A DNA stretch of 64,000 bases, from positions 42,835 to 106,834 of the forward strand of contig JAHDXT010000010.1 in assembly GCA_023384095.1 (NCBI GenBank), written 5' to 3'. Of this stretch, positions 47,141-57,005 are shown piece after piece; position 1 is the first letter of the stretch, and each line of letters begins with the position of its first letter. The notes under the pieces are model-generated. The model did no database searches, was not told where the DNA came from, and was given only the letters and a program-made list of their open reading frames with translations. The stretch comes from Hyphomicrobiaceae bacterium. Its GTDB lineage: Bacteria > Pseudomonadota > Alphaproteobacteria > Rhizobiales > Hyphomicrobiaceae. The translations under genes were made by a program, and so were the position numbers.

Positions 47141-47635
47141 ATGCCGTCGGACGACGAGAAGTACATCGGCTACCTGATCGCCGACGTGGCGCGGCTGCTG
47201 CGCACCGTTTTCGATCGCCGCGTGCGCAGGCTCGGCCTCACGCGCGCGCAGTGGCTGGCGCTGACGCGGCTCAACCGCCGGCCGGGGCTGAGCCAGTCGG
47301 AGGTCGCCGACATGCTCGAGATCGAGAAGGCGACGGCCTGCCGGCTGATCGACCGGCTCGAGAGCAAGCGATGGATCGAGCGGCGGCCCGACAAGAAGGA
47401 CCGGCGCATCAAGCGCATCCACCTGACCGCGCGCGCGATCCGCGTACACGCCTCGATCTGGCCGGTGGCGGAGAAGACGGTCGATGACGCCCTGAGCGAC
47501 CTTTCGCCAGACGAACGGCGGCAATTCACGGACTTGATGGCGCGCGTCAAAGGCAAGCTGCAGGCGCTAGCCGAGAGCGATCTGGCGGCCGCCACGCCAG
47601 AGGCGCAGAGCGAAAACGAGGCAAGGGTGCTTTGA
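47141..47635 (+). CDS. MarR-family transcriptional regulator
   Basis: A 164-residue winged-helix protein. It has the family pattern LTRAQWLALTRLNRRPGLSQSEVADML, the recognition helix EKATACRLIDRLESKRWIERR, and the wing DKKDRRIKRIHLT. It is divergent from the efflux gene and overlaps the EmrA-type gene (TTGA), so it likely represses the whole locus until a toxic ligand binds. Confidence 0.93.
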   Translation: MPSDDEKYIGYLIADVARLLRTVFDRRVRRLGLTRAQWLALTRLNRRPGLSQSEVADMLEIEKATACRLIDRLESKRWIERRPDKKDRRIKRIHLTARAIRVHASIWPVAEKTVDDALSDLSPDERRQFTDLMARVKGKLQALAESDLAAATPEAQSENEARVL

Positions 47636-48702
47636 GCGCCACCACCGGCAACCGGCGGTTGAGAGCGGTTCTGCTCGTCGTGGCACCGTGCCTCGCCGCG
47701 GCGGCCGGGCTGCTGGTCTGGCTGATGGGCGGGCGCTACATCGCGACGGAGAACGCCTATGTCAAGGCGGACATCGTGCAGATCTCGGCCGAGATCGCGG
47801 GACGCGTGCTGGAGGTCGAGGTCGAGGATCACGAGACGGTGCGGCCCGGCGACGTTCTCGTCCGCCTCGATCCCGAGCCGTTCTCGATGGCGCTGGCCCA
47901 GGCCGAGGCGGAGCTCGACGCGAGCCGCGCCGAGGTCGCGACGCTGATCGCGAGCTGGCAGGAGGCCCGCAGCGAGCTCAACGAGGCGGAAAGCAAGGTC
48001 TCCTTCTGGGAGACCCAGCTCGCCCGGCAGCAGCAGCTCGCCACGCGCGGCATCGTCTCCTCGACGCGGCTGGAGGAGGTGGAGATCAACGCCATCGCTG
48101 CCCGCGACCGCGTCGCCGTCATGCGCCAGAAGGTGCGGCGCGTGGCGGCCCAGCTCGGCGGCCAGCCGGAGCGTCCGGTGGATCAGCACCCTCTCGTGCG
48201 CGAGAAACAGGCGGCCCGCGACAGGGCGGCGCTGGAGCTGTCGCGCACCACCGTCCGCGCACCGGTCGGCGGCACCGCGGTCAACGTCAGGCTGCAGGCC
48301 GGCGAGCAAATCCGGGCCGCGACGCCGCTGTTCGCGCTGGTCAGCGACAGCCGGCCCTGGGTCGAGGCGAACTTCAAGGAGACGGAGCTGACGCACGTGC
48401 GCCCCGGCCATCGCGCGACCGTAGTGCTCGACATCTATCCGGCGGTCGAGTGGCAGGCCGAGGTCGAAAGCATCAGCCCGGCCACCGGGGCCGAGTTCGC
48501 GCTGTTGCCGCCCCAGAACGCCTCGGGCAATTGGGTGAAGGTGGTGCAGCGGCTGCCGGTGCGGCTGCGGCTGCTGCCTCATGCCGGCGAGCCGCCGCTC
48601 AGGGCGGGCATGACCGCGACGGTCCGTGTCGATACCGAGCGCGAGCGCCGCCTCAGCCAGCTTCTCGGCAGTTGGAGCGCCTTCGCCACATCGAAGCGGT
48701 GA
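47632..48702 (+). CDS. HlyD/EmrA-family membrane-fusion protein
   Basis: The periplasmic adaptor for the divergent exporter. It is 356 residues from a TTG inside the marR stop. One N-terminal membrane segment is followed by the lipoyl half-motif YIATENAYVKADIVQISAEIAGRVLEV (two halves flank a helical hairpin of about 100 residues). The second half is ARDRAALELSRTTVRAPVGG, with a beta-barrel region SRPWVEANFKETELTHVRPG. These are standard EmrA traits. Confidence 0.93.
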   Translation: MSATTGNRRLRAVLLVVAPCLAAAAGLLVWLMGGRYIATENAYVKADIVQISAEIAGRVLEVEVEDHETVRPGDVLVRLDPEPFSMALAQAEAELDASRAEVATLIASWQEARSELNEAESKVSFWETQLARQQQLATRGIVSSTRLEEVEINAIAARDRVAVMRQKVRRVAAQLGGQPERPVDQHPLVREKQAARDRAALELSRTTVRAPVGGTAVNVRLQAGEQIRAATPLFALVSDSRPWVEANFKETELTHVRPGHRATVVLDIYPAVEWQAEVESISPATGAEFALLPPQNASGNWVKVVQRLPVRLRLLPHAGEPPLRAGMTATVRVDTERERRLSQLLGSWSAFATSKR

Positions 48703-48798
48703 AGCCCCATCTTATCCGTTGTCGATGGCGTCGCCCCGCGCCCGGATACGGTCTAGAATGCTGTCGTAAAGCGAAGCAGGGGACGAACGGGGCGCGCG

Positions 48799-49971
48799 AT
48801 GACACTTTCCGAGCGTGAGGCGCAGATCACGTCGTGGCTGGCCAGTCAGAAGGAGGCCATGATCGAGCTCTTGCGCGATGTGGTGGACATCGACTCCGGC
48901 AGCTACGACAAGGCGGGCGTCGACGCCGTCGGGGCCCGCTTCGAGCGCTTCTTCGCCGAGCAGGGCCTGCCCACCCGTCGCGAGCCGATGCAGCGCTTCG
49001 GCGACGCCATCCATGTCCGGCTCGACGATCGGCCGAGCAACGAGAAGCCGATCGTGCTGATGGGCCATCGCGACACCGTGTTCGCGAAGGGCGAGGCCCA
49101 GCGGCGTCCGTTCCGCATCGAGAACGGCCGCGCCTACGGCCCGGGCGTTGCGGACATGAAGGCCGGGCTCGTCATGAACGCCTTCGTGCTGGCAGCCTTC
49201 CGCAGGCTCGGCGGCGCGCCGGCGCCGCTCGCGGGCCTCATCACCGGCGACGAGGAGATCGGCTCTCCCGCCTGCCGGCCCGTCATCGAGGCCGTGGCGC
49301 GAGGGGCACGCGCGGTGCTCAACGCGGAGCCGGGGCGGCCCAACGGCAACGTCGTGACGGGCCGCAAGGGCGGCGTCTTCATGCGCATGACGATCGAGGG
49401 CCGGGCGGCGCATTCGGGCGGCAACTTCGAGAAAGGGATCAGCGCCATCGGCGAGCTGGCGCACAAGATCGTCGCCATCCACAAGCTCACGGACCTGGCC
49501 AAGGGCACGACGCTGAACGTCGGTCTCGTGCGCGGCGGCGAGGCGGTCAACATGGTGGCGCCTTCGGCCGAGGCCGAGATCGACCTGCGCTACGTCGACC
49601 CGGCTGAGCGCAGCAGAAGCATGGCGGCGATCCGGGAGATCGCGGCCACGAGCTTCGTTGCCGGCACCAGCGCGAAGCTCGAGATCAAGGGCGAGTTCCT
49701 GCCATTGAACCCCACCGCGTCGTCGGAGGCGCTGTTCGCGCACTACCAGGCGGCGGCCAGGGATGCGGGCCTCGCCGTCGAGGGCGAGTTCTCGGGCGGC
49801 TGCGCCGACTCCGGCTTCACCGCCGCGGCCGGCTGCCCGACCATCTGCGCCGTCGGCCCCGTCGGCGGCGCCGCACACACGCCCGAGGAGTACCTGGAGG
49901 TCGACTCGATCGTCCCTCGTGCCCAGGCCATGGCGCTGGCGATCCTGCGGATGGAGCGGGTGCCCCAATGA
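48799..49971 (+). CDS. M20-family metallopeptidase (carboxypeptidase G2-like)
   Basis: A probable zinc hydrolase of N-acyl amino acids or small peptides, 390 residues. The metal ligands and catalytic residues are in GHRDTVF, GVADMKAGL, TGDEEIGS, NAEPGRPN and AAHTPEEY. A dimerisation domain interrupts the catalytic domain at about residues 185-300. No signal peptide is seen. It precedes the MoaD/ThiS-like gene on the same strand; no functional link is known. Confidence 0.92.
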   Translation: MTLSEREAQITSWLASQKEAMIELLRDVVDIDSGSYDKAGVDAVGARFERFFAEQGLPTRREPMQRFGDAIHVRLDDRPSNEKPIVLMGHRDTVFAKGEAQRRPFRIENGRAYGPGVADMKAGLVMNAFVLAAFRRLGGAPAPLAGLITGDEEIGSPACRPVIEAVARGARAVLNAEPGRPNGNVVTGRKGGVFMRMTIEGRAAHSGGNFEKGISAIGELAHKIVAIHKLTDLAKGTTLNVGLVRGGEAVNMVAPSAEAEIDLRYVDPAERSRSMAAIREIAATSFVAGTSAKLEIKGEFLPLNPTASSEALFAHYQAAARDAGLAVEGEFSGGCADSGFTAAAGCPTICAVGPVGGAAHTPEEYLEVDSIVPRAQAMALAILRMERVPQ

Positions 49972-50065
49972 ACCCGCGCCTCCCCCGTTCCTCTTGCCGT
50001 GGTGCGGACGGCTGCGGTGTCACGCCTCGGCCGGCCGCGCTGCGGAGCCCCAGCAGGACAGGCCG

Positions 50066-50311
50066 ATGGCCCGCGTCACGCTGATCGGCACGTTACGCCA
50101 GCTCACCGGCGGCGTGACCGAGCTCGACATCGAGGCTCAAAGCGTGCGCCAGCTCTTCGCCCAGCTCGGGGAGAGGTTCCCGGACCTCGCGCCGCATCTG
50201 GAGCAGGGCCTCGCGGTCGCCATCGACGGCCAGATCTACCAGGACGCCCTGCTCCACCCGATCCACCCGGATTCAGATGTGCACATCCTGCCGCAGATCG
50301 CGGGGGGCTGA
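50066..50311 (+). CDS. MoaD/ThiS-family sulfur-carrier-like protein
   Basis: An 81-residue beta-grasp protein ending in IAGG, so the C-terminal Gly-Gly needed for adenylation and thiocarboxylation is present. The start VTLIGTLRQLTGGVTELDIEA and the later HPIHPDSDVHILPQ fit MoaD-like proteins. No MoaE, E1-like or JAMM gene is adjacent, so the pathway is unknown. Confidence 0.78.
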   Translation: MARVTLIGTLRQLTGGVTELDIEAQSVRQLFAQLGERFPDLAPHLEQGLAVAIDGQIYQDALLHPIHPDSDVHILPQIAGG

Positions 50312-50355
50312 TCCCAGATGCGGCAACGGCTTTCCGCAGCGCCGCGGCTGTCGTT

Positions 50356-51882
50356 TCACGCCGCCTTTCGCTGCCCCATCGCCTCGCGGCGGTAGCTTAG
50401 CGCCTCGGCGACATGGATGCGGGCGACCGTCTCCGCGCCGTCGAGGTCGGCGAGGGTGCGGGCGACGCGCAAGGTGCGGTGGAAGCCGCGGGCGGAAAGC
50501 TGCAGCGCCTCGGCCGCCTGCCTGAGCAGCGCGATGCCGTCAGGCTCGGGCCGCGCGATCTCTTCCAGGACCCGCCCCGAGGCCTGGGCGTTGGTGCGCG
50601 TGCCCGCCGCGCCGTGCCGGTCGAACCGCTGGCGCTGCCGGTCGCGGGCGGCACTCACACGCGCCCGCACCGCGGCGCTTCCTTCGGCCGGAGCCGGGAG
50701 GACGAGGTCGGCGGCCGTGACGGCGGGCACCTCGATCTGCAGGTCGATGCGGTCGAGCAGCGGCCCCGAGATTCGCGCCTGGTAGTCGGCCGCGCAGCGC
50801 GGCCCGCGCTTGCAGGCCTGGCCCGGCCCGCCGCCGCAGCGGCACGGGTTCATGGCAGCCACGAGCTGGATGCGCGAGGGATAGGCGATGCGGTGGTTGG
50901 CGCGGGCGATGACCGTCTCCCCCGTCTCCAGCGGCTGGCGAAGCGAATCGAGCGCCTGCGGCGAGAACTCCGGCAGCTCGTCGAGGAACAGCACGCCGAG
51001 GTGCGCCAGCGAAACCTCTCCCGGCCGCGGCCGCGTACCGCCGCCGACGAGGGCGGCCATGCTCGCCGAGTGGTGCGGCGCGCGGAACGGCCGCTCGATC
51101 CTGAGCCTGCCGCCCATCAGCTCGCCGGCGAGCGAGTGCACCATGCTGACCTCGAGCATCTCCTGCGGGTCGAGGGGCGGCAGGATCGAAGGCAGCCGCG
51201 CCGCCAGCATGGACTTGCCGGACCCCGGCGGCCCGATCATCAGGATGTTGTGGCCGCCCGCGGCCGCCACCTCCAGCGCGCGCCTGGCCGTCTCCTGGCC
51301 TCTGACATCGATCAGGTCCGGGAGCGGATGGTCGTCGTGCGCGAGGTTGGGCTCGGGCCGGCGCAGGGTCTGCAGCCCCTTGAAGTGATTGACGAGCGAG
51401 AGCAGGTGCGGGGCCGATACGATGTCCATGTCGGCGGCGGCCCACGCCGCTTCCGGACCGCTGCCGGCGGCGCAGATCAGGCCCTTGCCCATCGCGTTGG
51501 CGCCGATGGCGGCGGGCAGGGCGCCCGGCGTCGCCCGGATGGCGCCGTCGAGCGCCAGCTCGCCGATGGCGGCGAATCCCTCGACGGCCTCGGGCGAGAT
51601 CGCCTCCATCGCCACCATCAGGGCGAGCGCGATCGGCAGGTCGAAGTGGCTGCCCTCCTTGGGCAGATCGGCGGGAGCGAGGTTCACCGTGATGTGCGTC
51701 CACGGCAGACCGAGCCCGATGGCGTGCAGCGCGTTGCGCACGCGCTCGCGGCTCTCCGCGACGGCCTTGTCCGGCAGCCCGACGATGGCGAACACGTGCT
51801 GGCCGGGGCTGACCCTGACCTCCACCTGCACCGGCCGCGCTTCGATGCCGACGAACGCCAACGTGGAAATCCGCCCGTACAT
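50356..51882 (-). CDS. comM: YifB/ComM-family AAA+ ATPase (Mg-chelatase-like)
   Basis: ComM is a hexameric helicase that aids branch migration in natural transformation; many bacteria carry it regardless of competence. The 508 residues have the N-terminal ChlI-like domain (LPDKAVAESRERVRNALHAIG), Walker A IGPPGSGKSMLAARLPSILPP, Walker B VLFLDELPEFSPQALDSLRQP, and the Cys-rich AMNPCRCGGGPGQACKRGPRC. It is the last gene of rsmI-yraN-gshB-comM. Confidence 0.95.
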   Translation of the reverse strand: MYGRISTLAFVGIEARPVQVEVRVSPGQHVFAIVGLPDKAVAESRERVRNALHAIGLGLPWTHITVNLAPADLPKEGSHFDLPIALALMVAMEAISPEAVEGFAAIGELALDGAIRATPGALPAAIGANAMGKGLICAAGSGPEAAWAAADMDIVSAPHLLSLVNHFKGLQTLRRPEPNLAHDDHPLPDLIDVRGQETARRALEVAAAGGHNILMIGPPGSGKSMLAARLPSILPPLDPQEMLEVSMVHSLAGELMGGRLRIERPFRAPHHSASMAALVGGGTRPRPGEVSLAHLGVLFLDELPEFSPQALDSLRQPLETGETVIARANHRIAYPSRIQLVAAMNPCRCGGGPGQACKRGPRCAADYQARISGPLLDRIDLQIEVPAVTAADLVLPAPAEGSAAVRARVSAARDRQRQRFDRHGAAGTRTNAQASGRVLEEIARPEPDGIALLRQAAEALQLSARGFHRTLRVARTLADLDGAETVARIHVAEALSYRREAMGQRKAA

Positions 51883-52002
51883 GCCTGCCCCCCGGCGTCC
51901 CGATAAGCTCTCACCCCGGGAAAAGGCTAATCCTCGATGCCCGACGACGTCAAGAACAATAAGAGAACATCTGGCCGACTCTAAGGCGCCGCATCGGAGC
52001 GC

Positions 52003-52947
52003 TCAGCGCATCACCCGCGCCTCCACCGCATCCCAGAACAGCGCCGACACGTCGGGGCCGCCGAAGTCCTCGATCTGGCGGATGCCGGTGGGGGAGGTGA
52101 CGTTGATCTCGGTGAGATAGGGGCCGATCACGTCGATGCCGGTGAATATCAGGCCGCGGCGCTTCAGCTCCGGCTTGAGGCGCTCGCAAATCTCGATGTC
52201 GCGCGCCGTGAGCTCCGTCGGCTGGGCCACGCCGCCGACGTGCATGTTCGAGCGCGTCTCGTCGGGCGCCGGCACGCGGTTGACGGCGCCGACCACCTCG
52301 CCGTCGATCAGGATGATGCGCTTGTCGCCGCCGCGCACCTCCGGCCGGTACTGCTGCACCATGAACGGCTCGCGGAACACGGTCTGGAACAGCTCGATCA
52401 GCGAGTTGAGGTTGGTGTCGACGGGCGCGATGCGGAAGACGGCGGCGCCGCCGTTGCCGTAGAGCGGCTTGAGGATGATATCCCCGTAGCGCTGCCGGAA
52501 GTCCTTGACGTCCTCCGGGTTGCGGGTGACGAGCGTCGGCGGCATCAGGTCCTGGAACTCGAGCACCCACACCTTCTCCGGCGCGTTCCTGACCGAGGCC
52601 GGATCGTTGACGACGAGCGTTCCAGGGTGGATGCGCTCGAGCAGGTGCGTGGTGGTGATGTAGGCCATGTCGAAAGGCGGATCCTGCCGCAGCAGTACGA
52701 CGTCCTGCTCCGACAGGTCGACGAGCCGGCCGTCCGACAGCCGGTAATGGTCGCCGACCCGGTCCTCGACCGCGAGCGAGGAGCCGCGGGCGATCAGCCG
52801 CGATCCGTCCAGCGCCAGGTTCGGCGGGGTGTAATAGAAGAGGTCGTGGCCGCGGCGCTGCGCCTCGAGCAACAGCGCGAACGTCGAGTCGCCGCGGATG
52901 TCGATGCGGTCGATGGGGTCCATCTGACAGGCGATCTCGAGCGGCAT
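52003..52947 (-). CDS. gshB: Glutathione synthetase
   Basis: Ligates glycine to gamma-glutamylcysteine. The 314-residue ATP-grasp protein begins with [24 protein letters not shown]. It contains [57 protein letters not shown] and the terminal [18 protein letters not shown], all characteristic. Between yraN and comM, as usual in alphaproteobacteria. Confidence 0.97.
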   Translation of the reverse strand: MPLEIACQMDPIDRIDIRGDSTFALLLEAQRRGHDLFYYTPPNLALDGSRLIARGSSLAVEDRVGDHYRLSDGRLVDLSEQDVVLLRQDPPFDMAYITTTHLLERIHPGTLVVNDPASVRNAPEKVWVLEFQDLMPPTLVTRNPEDVKDFRQRYGDIILKPLYGNGGAAVFRIAPVDTNLNSLIELFQTVFREPFMVQQYRPEVRGGDKRIILIDGEVVGAVNRVPAPDETRSNMHVGGVAQPTELTARDIEICERLKPELKRRGLIFTGIDVIGPYLTEINVTSPTGIRQIEDFGGPDVSALFWDAVEARVMR

Positions 52948-53014
52948 GCATTCACGTCCAGGTCAGGTGCGGATGGGCCGGTCCATTGCTGCGGCAGTGC
53001 TGGACGAGGCCGGT

Positions 53015-53416
53015 TCAGAAGGCATGCGCCCGCTGCAGGGCATCGGGCTGATGGCGGGGCATGTGCCGCGGGACGACGAGCAGGGCGTCGAGGCCGATCT
53101 CGTGGTCCCGGTACGCCGGGTGGCGCCACAGCCACTGCTCTGCGGCGCGAGCCATGCGCTGCGCCTGGCCGCGCGTCTTGGCAGCCTCGGCCGCCTCGAG
53201 GGTCGGCCGGCGCTTGACCTCGACGAAGGCGATGCGCCGGCCGCGGACGGCGATCAGGTCGATCTCGCCCGCTCGCGAGCGGTAGCGCCGGGCGAGGATC
53301 CTGTAACCCTTGAGACACAGCAGGGCGGCCGCCAGCAACTCCGACAGGCGGCCGCGGCGCTCGCGTCGCCTCCTGGTGCTGCTTGCCTGATGCTCCCTGC
53401 GGTCGAGCCGGGTCAC
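53015..53416 (-). CDS. YraN/UPF0102 endonuclease-like protein
   Basis: A 133-residue restriction-endonuclease-like fold. The core GYRILARRYRSRAGEIDLIAVRGRRIAFVEVKRR holds the D-x(n)-E-x-K metal-binding residues. The GTG start overlaps the rsmI stop (GTGA). The frame stays open far upstream through rsmI in another frame, but that is chance. The function of the family is not established. Confidence 0.92.
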   Translation of the reverse strand: MTRLDRREHQASSTRRRRERRGRLSELLAAALLCLKGYRILARRYRSRAGEIDLIAVRGRRIAFVEVKRRPTLEAAEAAKTRGQAQRMARAAEQWLWRHPAYRDHEIGLDALLVVPRHMPRHQPDALQRAHAF

Positions 53417-54351
53417 GGGCCACCTCGCCTGATCCGAACCGCGAGATCGTACACGCGGCTTCTCGACACGCCAAGCGCCTCCGCGACCTCCCTGCTGGCG
53501 TCGCGCACGGTGCTGTGGGCAAGGGCCTGCCGGAGCTTCTCGGCGATCTCCTGGTCGCTGGCCTGAGTCTTGGCCGGCGGCCCGACCAGCACGACGATCT
53601 CGCCGCGCGGCTCGATTGCGGCCGCCGAGCGGGCGAGCTCGCCCAGCGACCCGCGCCTGACCTCCTCGTGCAGCTTCGTCAACTCGCGGGCGACGACGGC
53701 CTCGCGCCCGGCGCCGAGGCCGTCGGCCATGTCGGCCAGTGCATCGGCGAGGCGGGAGGGCGCCTCGAAGAAAACGAGCGTCGCGGGCACCGCCGCCAGC
53801 TCTGCGAGCCGGGTGCGCCGGGCGGCCTGCTTCGCCGGCAAGAAGCCCGCGAACAGGAAGCGGTCCGTCGGCAGCCCGGACGAGGCGAGCGCCGCGATCG
53901 GCGCCGACGGGCCGGGGATGCTGATGACCCGATGCCCGGCGGCCAGCGCCTCCCGCACCAGCTTGAAGCCGGGATCGGAGACGAGCGGCGTGCCCGCGTC
54001 GCTGACGAGCGCGATGGAGCGCCCGGCGGCGAGCTCCTCCAGCACCGCCGGCAGCTCGCGTTCCTCGTTGTGCTCGTGATAGGGCTCGAGGCCGCGCGAG
54101 ATGCCGTATTGGCCGAGGAGCTGACGGGTGTGGCGGGTGTCCTCGCAATAGACCGTGTCCGCCCGCGCCAGGATGCTCAGGCCGCGTAGCGTGAGGTCCG
54201 CCAGATGGCCGATGGGCGTGGCGACGACGTAGAGCGCCGGGACCATCGGCTGCCCCAGCGCTTCGTCGAGCCGGGCCAGCACGCGCTCGCGCAGCGATCC
54301 TGCGTCGAAGTTTCCCGGCTCCCCATTGCGCGGCCGTCGATTTTTCGCCAA
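53413..54351 (-). CDS. rsmI: 16S rRNA 2'-O-methyltransferase RsmI
   Basis: Methylates the ribose of C1402 of 16S rRNA with SAM. The core ALYVVATPIGHLADLTLRGL is followed by VYCEDTRHTRQLLGQYGI, ALVSDAGTPLVSDPGFKLV, ISIPGPSAPIAALASSGLP and FFEAPSRLADAL. The carboxyl helix-turn-helix ASREVAEALGVSRSRVYDLAV completes it. No ATG precedes the core except at 54246; a TTG at 54351 with GGAG seven bases upstream is preferred (312 residues). Confidence 0.93.
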   Translation of the reverse strand: MAKNRRPRNGEPGNFDAGSLRERVLARLDEALGQPMVPALYVVATPIGHLADLTLRGLSILARADTVYCEDTRHTRQLLGQYGISRGLEPYHEHNEERELPAVLEELAAGRSIALVSDAGTPLVSDPGFKLVREALAAGHRVISIPGPSAPIAALASSGLPTDRFLFAGFLPAKQAARRTRLAELAAVPATLVFFEAPSRLADALADMADGLGAGREAVVARELTKLHEEVRRGSLGELARSAAAIEPRGEIVVLVGPPAKTQASDQEIAEKLRQALAHSTVRDASREVAEALGVSRSRVYDLAVRIRRGGP

Positions 54352-54529
54352 GCCGTTGCTCCATTGGTGCAGTCGCCGCCTGAGCGGCGCTGCGCTCGGC
54401 GGCCGCTCCGGCGGAAGCCCCGGGGCCGGACGCCAGCGTAGCCGAATCCCCGGCGTTGTTGCAGACTGACGCCGGTCCTTCAAGCTGCGGCGTTCGGGGC
54501 GCGGGCAGGCGATCGGGGGCGAGCGACAG

Positions 54530-55759
54530 ATGGTGCTTCATGCAGCCTGGTTCCGGTGCGCCTCCGCGCTTGCGCTCGTCGTCCTCGGCGCGGTGCTGGC
54601 GGGCTGCGCCATCCAGGGCGGCGCCAGCCTGACGCCGCCCGACCCCGGAGCGGGCGAAGGCCCTCGCTCCGGCAGCCGCGGCAATGCGGTCAAGGTGGCG
54701 CTGTTGCTGCCGCTGACGGCCACGGGCCATACCGCGGCCGTGGCCAAGGCCATGAAGCAGGCCGGCGAGCTGGCGCTGTTCGAGATCGACAACCCGGCAT
54801 TCCAGCTCATCGTCAAGGACGACAAGAGCACTCCGGAGGGTGCGCGGGCGGCGGCCGAGGAGGCCATCAGTGAAGGTGCGGAGCTGATCCTGGGTCCGCT
54901 CTTCGCCGGCTCCGTGCAGGCCATCGCCCCGCTGGCGCGGCAGGCCCGCGTCCCCGTGCTCGCCTTCTCCAACGACCGGCAGGTGGCGGGCGATGGCGTC
55001 TACCTGCTCGGCTTCCTGCCGCAGCAGGAGGTCGGCCGCGTCGTCACCTACGCGATCGCGCAGGGCCATCGCCGGTTCGCGGCGCTGCTGCCGGAAGATG
55101 CCTACGGCAAGGTGGTCGAGCCCGCATTCCGCAACGCCGTGACCCAGGGCGGCGGCGTCATAGCGGCGCTCGAGACCTACCCGCCCGCGTCGAACGGCAT
55201 GGTCGAGCCGGCGGAACGGATCGTCGCCGCGATCACCCAGGCCGAGGAGGCCCAGCATCCGATCGACGTGCTGTTCGTCCCCGGCGGGCCGGAGATCCTG
55301 CCGAGCCTCGGTCCCCTGCTCGCCTATGCGGGGATCGACTCCCAGCGCATCAGGCTGCTCGGGACGGGAGGTTGGGACTATCCCAACATCGGGCGCGAGG
55401 ACGCGTTCCTGGGCGGCTGGTACGCCTCGGCCGACCCGCGCGGCTGGCGCCAGTTCTCGGAGCGCTTCGCAAAGACCTTCGGCAGCTCGCCGCCGCGGCT
55501 CGCCAGCATGGCCTACGATGCGGTCAGCATCGCCATCAAGCTGTCGAGCCAGCCCGCGGGGGCGCGGTTCACCGCGGCCAACCTGACCCGCCCGACGGGG
55601 TTCTCCGGCATCGATGGTCCGCTGCGGCTGCTGGAGAGCGGCATTGCCGAGCGCGGCCTCGCCGTCCTCCAGGTGCAGAGCATCGGCGCCAAGGTGGTCG
55701 ATGCTCCGAGCGGGTTCGGCGGCTCGATGCTGTCTTCACCGGCGAGCCGCGTGAACTGA
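54530..55759 (+). CDS. Penicillin-binding-protein activator-like lipoprotein (LpoA/Leu-Ile-Val-binding fold)
   Basis: A 409-residue lipoprotein with lipobox LAGC at about residues 23-26. The mature part is a periplasmic-binding fold (VKVALLLPLTATGHTAAVAKAMKQAGELALFE) similar to the C-terminal domain of LpoA and to amino-acid-binding proteins. In alphaproteobacteria this gene is regularly divergent from rsmI, as here. A cell-wall role is inferred from that synteny, not shown. Confidence 0.85.
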   Translation: MVLHAAWFRCASALALVVLGAVLAGCAIQGGASLTPPDPGAGEGPRSGSRGNAVKVALLLPLTATGHTAAVAKAMKQAGELALFEIDNPAFQLIVKDDKSTPEGARAAAEEAISEGAELILGPLFAGSVQAIAPLARQARVPVLAFSNDRQVAGDGVYLLGFLPQQEVGRVVTYAIAQGHRRFAALLPEDAYGKVVEPAFRNAVTQGGGVIAALETYPPASNGMVEPAERIVAAITQAEEAQHPIDVLFVPGGPEILPSLGPLLAYAGIDSQRIRLLGTGGWDYPNIGREDAFLGGWYASADPRGWRQFSERFAKTFGSSPPRLASMAYDAVSIAIKLSSQPAGARFTAANLTRPTGFSGIDGPLRLLESGIAERGLAVLQVQSIGAKVVDAPSGFGGSMLSSPASRVN

Positions 55760-55924
55760 CGGGCTGGCGGAGCGCCGGCGCACTTGCGGAGCCGGGGAGC
55801 GCGTCGGGGCCAGGAGCCAGGACGGTTTGCGACCCGGCTCGGCTCTGCTAAGCCACGCGCTGCCGATCACCCGATCACCGCGTCCTGCCCTCTCGGCAAT
55901 CCGCGCCTCAGAGCCTCGAACCTC

Positions 55925-56869
55925 ATGCTCGCAATCCTGACGATCGTCACGCCCGTGTTCGGCATCATGCTCGCCGGCTGGCTCACCGAGCGCTGGCGCT
56001 ACCTGCCGGAGGGCAGCGCCAAGGTCATCGCGCAGTTCTGCTTCAACGTCTCCATGCCTGCGTTCCTGTTCCGGGCGATGCAGGGGATCGGCGACGTGCC
56101 GGCCGCGCCCTGGCGGTTCGTCGCCGCGTTCTTCGGCGGCATCGCGCTGGTCTGGATCGCGTCGGCTCTCCTCGCCCGGTTTGTCCTGCGCCGCAGCGCC
56201 GCCGACGGCGCCGCCATCTCGATGGGCTCCTGCTTCGGCAACGGCGTGATGCTGGGAGTGCCGCTGGCGCTCAGCGCCTTCGGGCCGGACGCCGCGGCGC
56301 CGATCGGCATCCTCGTCTCGCTCGATTCCCTGATCCTGTGGATCATCGCCACGCTGCACATCGAGTGGGCGAGCCGGCGCGAGCGCACCGTGCCGTTCTT
56401 GGCCGCGCTTGGCGGGGTCGTCGCGGACCTGCTGCGCAATCCCGTGGTGATGGGGGTCGTGGTGGGCACCCTGTGGCGGGTCGGCGGGCTGGGCGTGCCC
56501 GAGCTCCTCGACCGGTTTCTCGCACTGCTCGGGCAGGCGGCCGTTCCTTCCGGATTGTTCGCGCTCGGCATGTCGCTGGCGACGTACCGGATCGCGGGCC
56601 AGCTCCCGACCCTGACGGTGATCTTCGCGATGAAGATGCTGCTGCTGCCGGCCGTAGTGTACGTCCTGTCGGGGCCGGTGCTCGGGCTGCCGCCCGTCTG
56701 GGTGGCGGTGGCCGTGCTGTTTGCGGCGATGCCGGTCGGGGCCAATGCCTTCCTGTTCGCCGCCAAATACGATCGCGCGGTCGGCTCCGTGTCGGCGGCC
56801 ATTGCGGTCAGCACGGTCGCCGCCGTTGGGACGGCCTCCGCGGTGCTCTATCTGATGAGACCCGCCTGA
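55925..56869 (+). CDS. AEC-family (auxin efflux carrier) transporter
   Basis: A 314-residue inner-membrane protein with about ten helices in two inverted halves. Family stretches are LTIVTPVFGIMLAGWLTERW, FCFNVSMPAFLFRAMQ, GSCFGNGVMLGVPLALSAFG and AMPVGANAFLFAAKYD. AEC members export or exchange organic acids such as malate; the substrate here is unknown. The ATG at 55925 is used, the upstream open frame being non-hydrophobic. Confidence 0.88.
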   Translation: MLAILTIVTPVFGIMLAGWLTERWRYLPEGSAKVIAQFCFNVSMPAFLFRAMQGIGDVPAAPWRFVAAFFGGIALVWIASALLARFVLRRSAADGAAISMGSCFGNGVMLGVPLALSAFGPDAAAPIGILVSLDSLILWIIATLHIEWASRRERTVPFLAALGGVVADLLRNPVVMGVVVGTLWRVGGLGVPELLDRFLALLGQAAVPSGLFALGMSLATYRIAGQLPTLTVIFAMKMLLLPAVVYVLSGPVLGLPPVWVAVAVLFAAMPVGANAFLFAAKYDRAVGSVSAAIAVSTVAAVGTASAVLYLMRPA

Positions 56870-57005
56870 GCCGGCCGCCGCCGGCGTCCCCTGCCCGGCC
56901 GATCGGCGGGAACCACGTCGAGACTCGCGTGGTTTGCCCTGGGAAGCCGGCTCTCCTGACGTTTCCAGGATTCTGTCGGCTTCCTCAGAGAAAGGGAGAT
57001 GACTG

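Noticed and set aside
53015..55258. A single 747-residue protein continuing YraN upstream
   Set aside because: The upstream part is rsmI and the LpoA-like gene read in wrong frames; the YraN domain alone has family character and a GTGA-coupled start.
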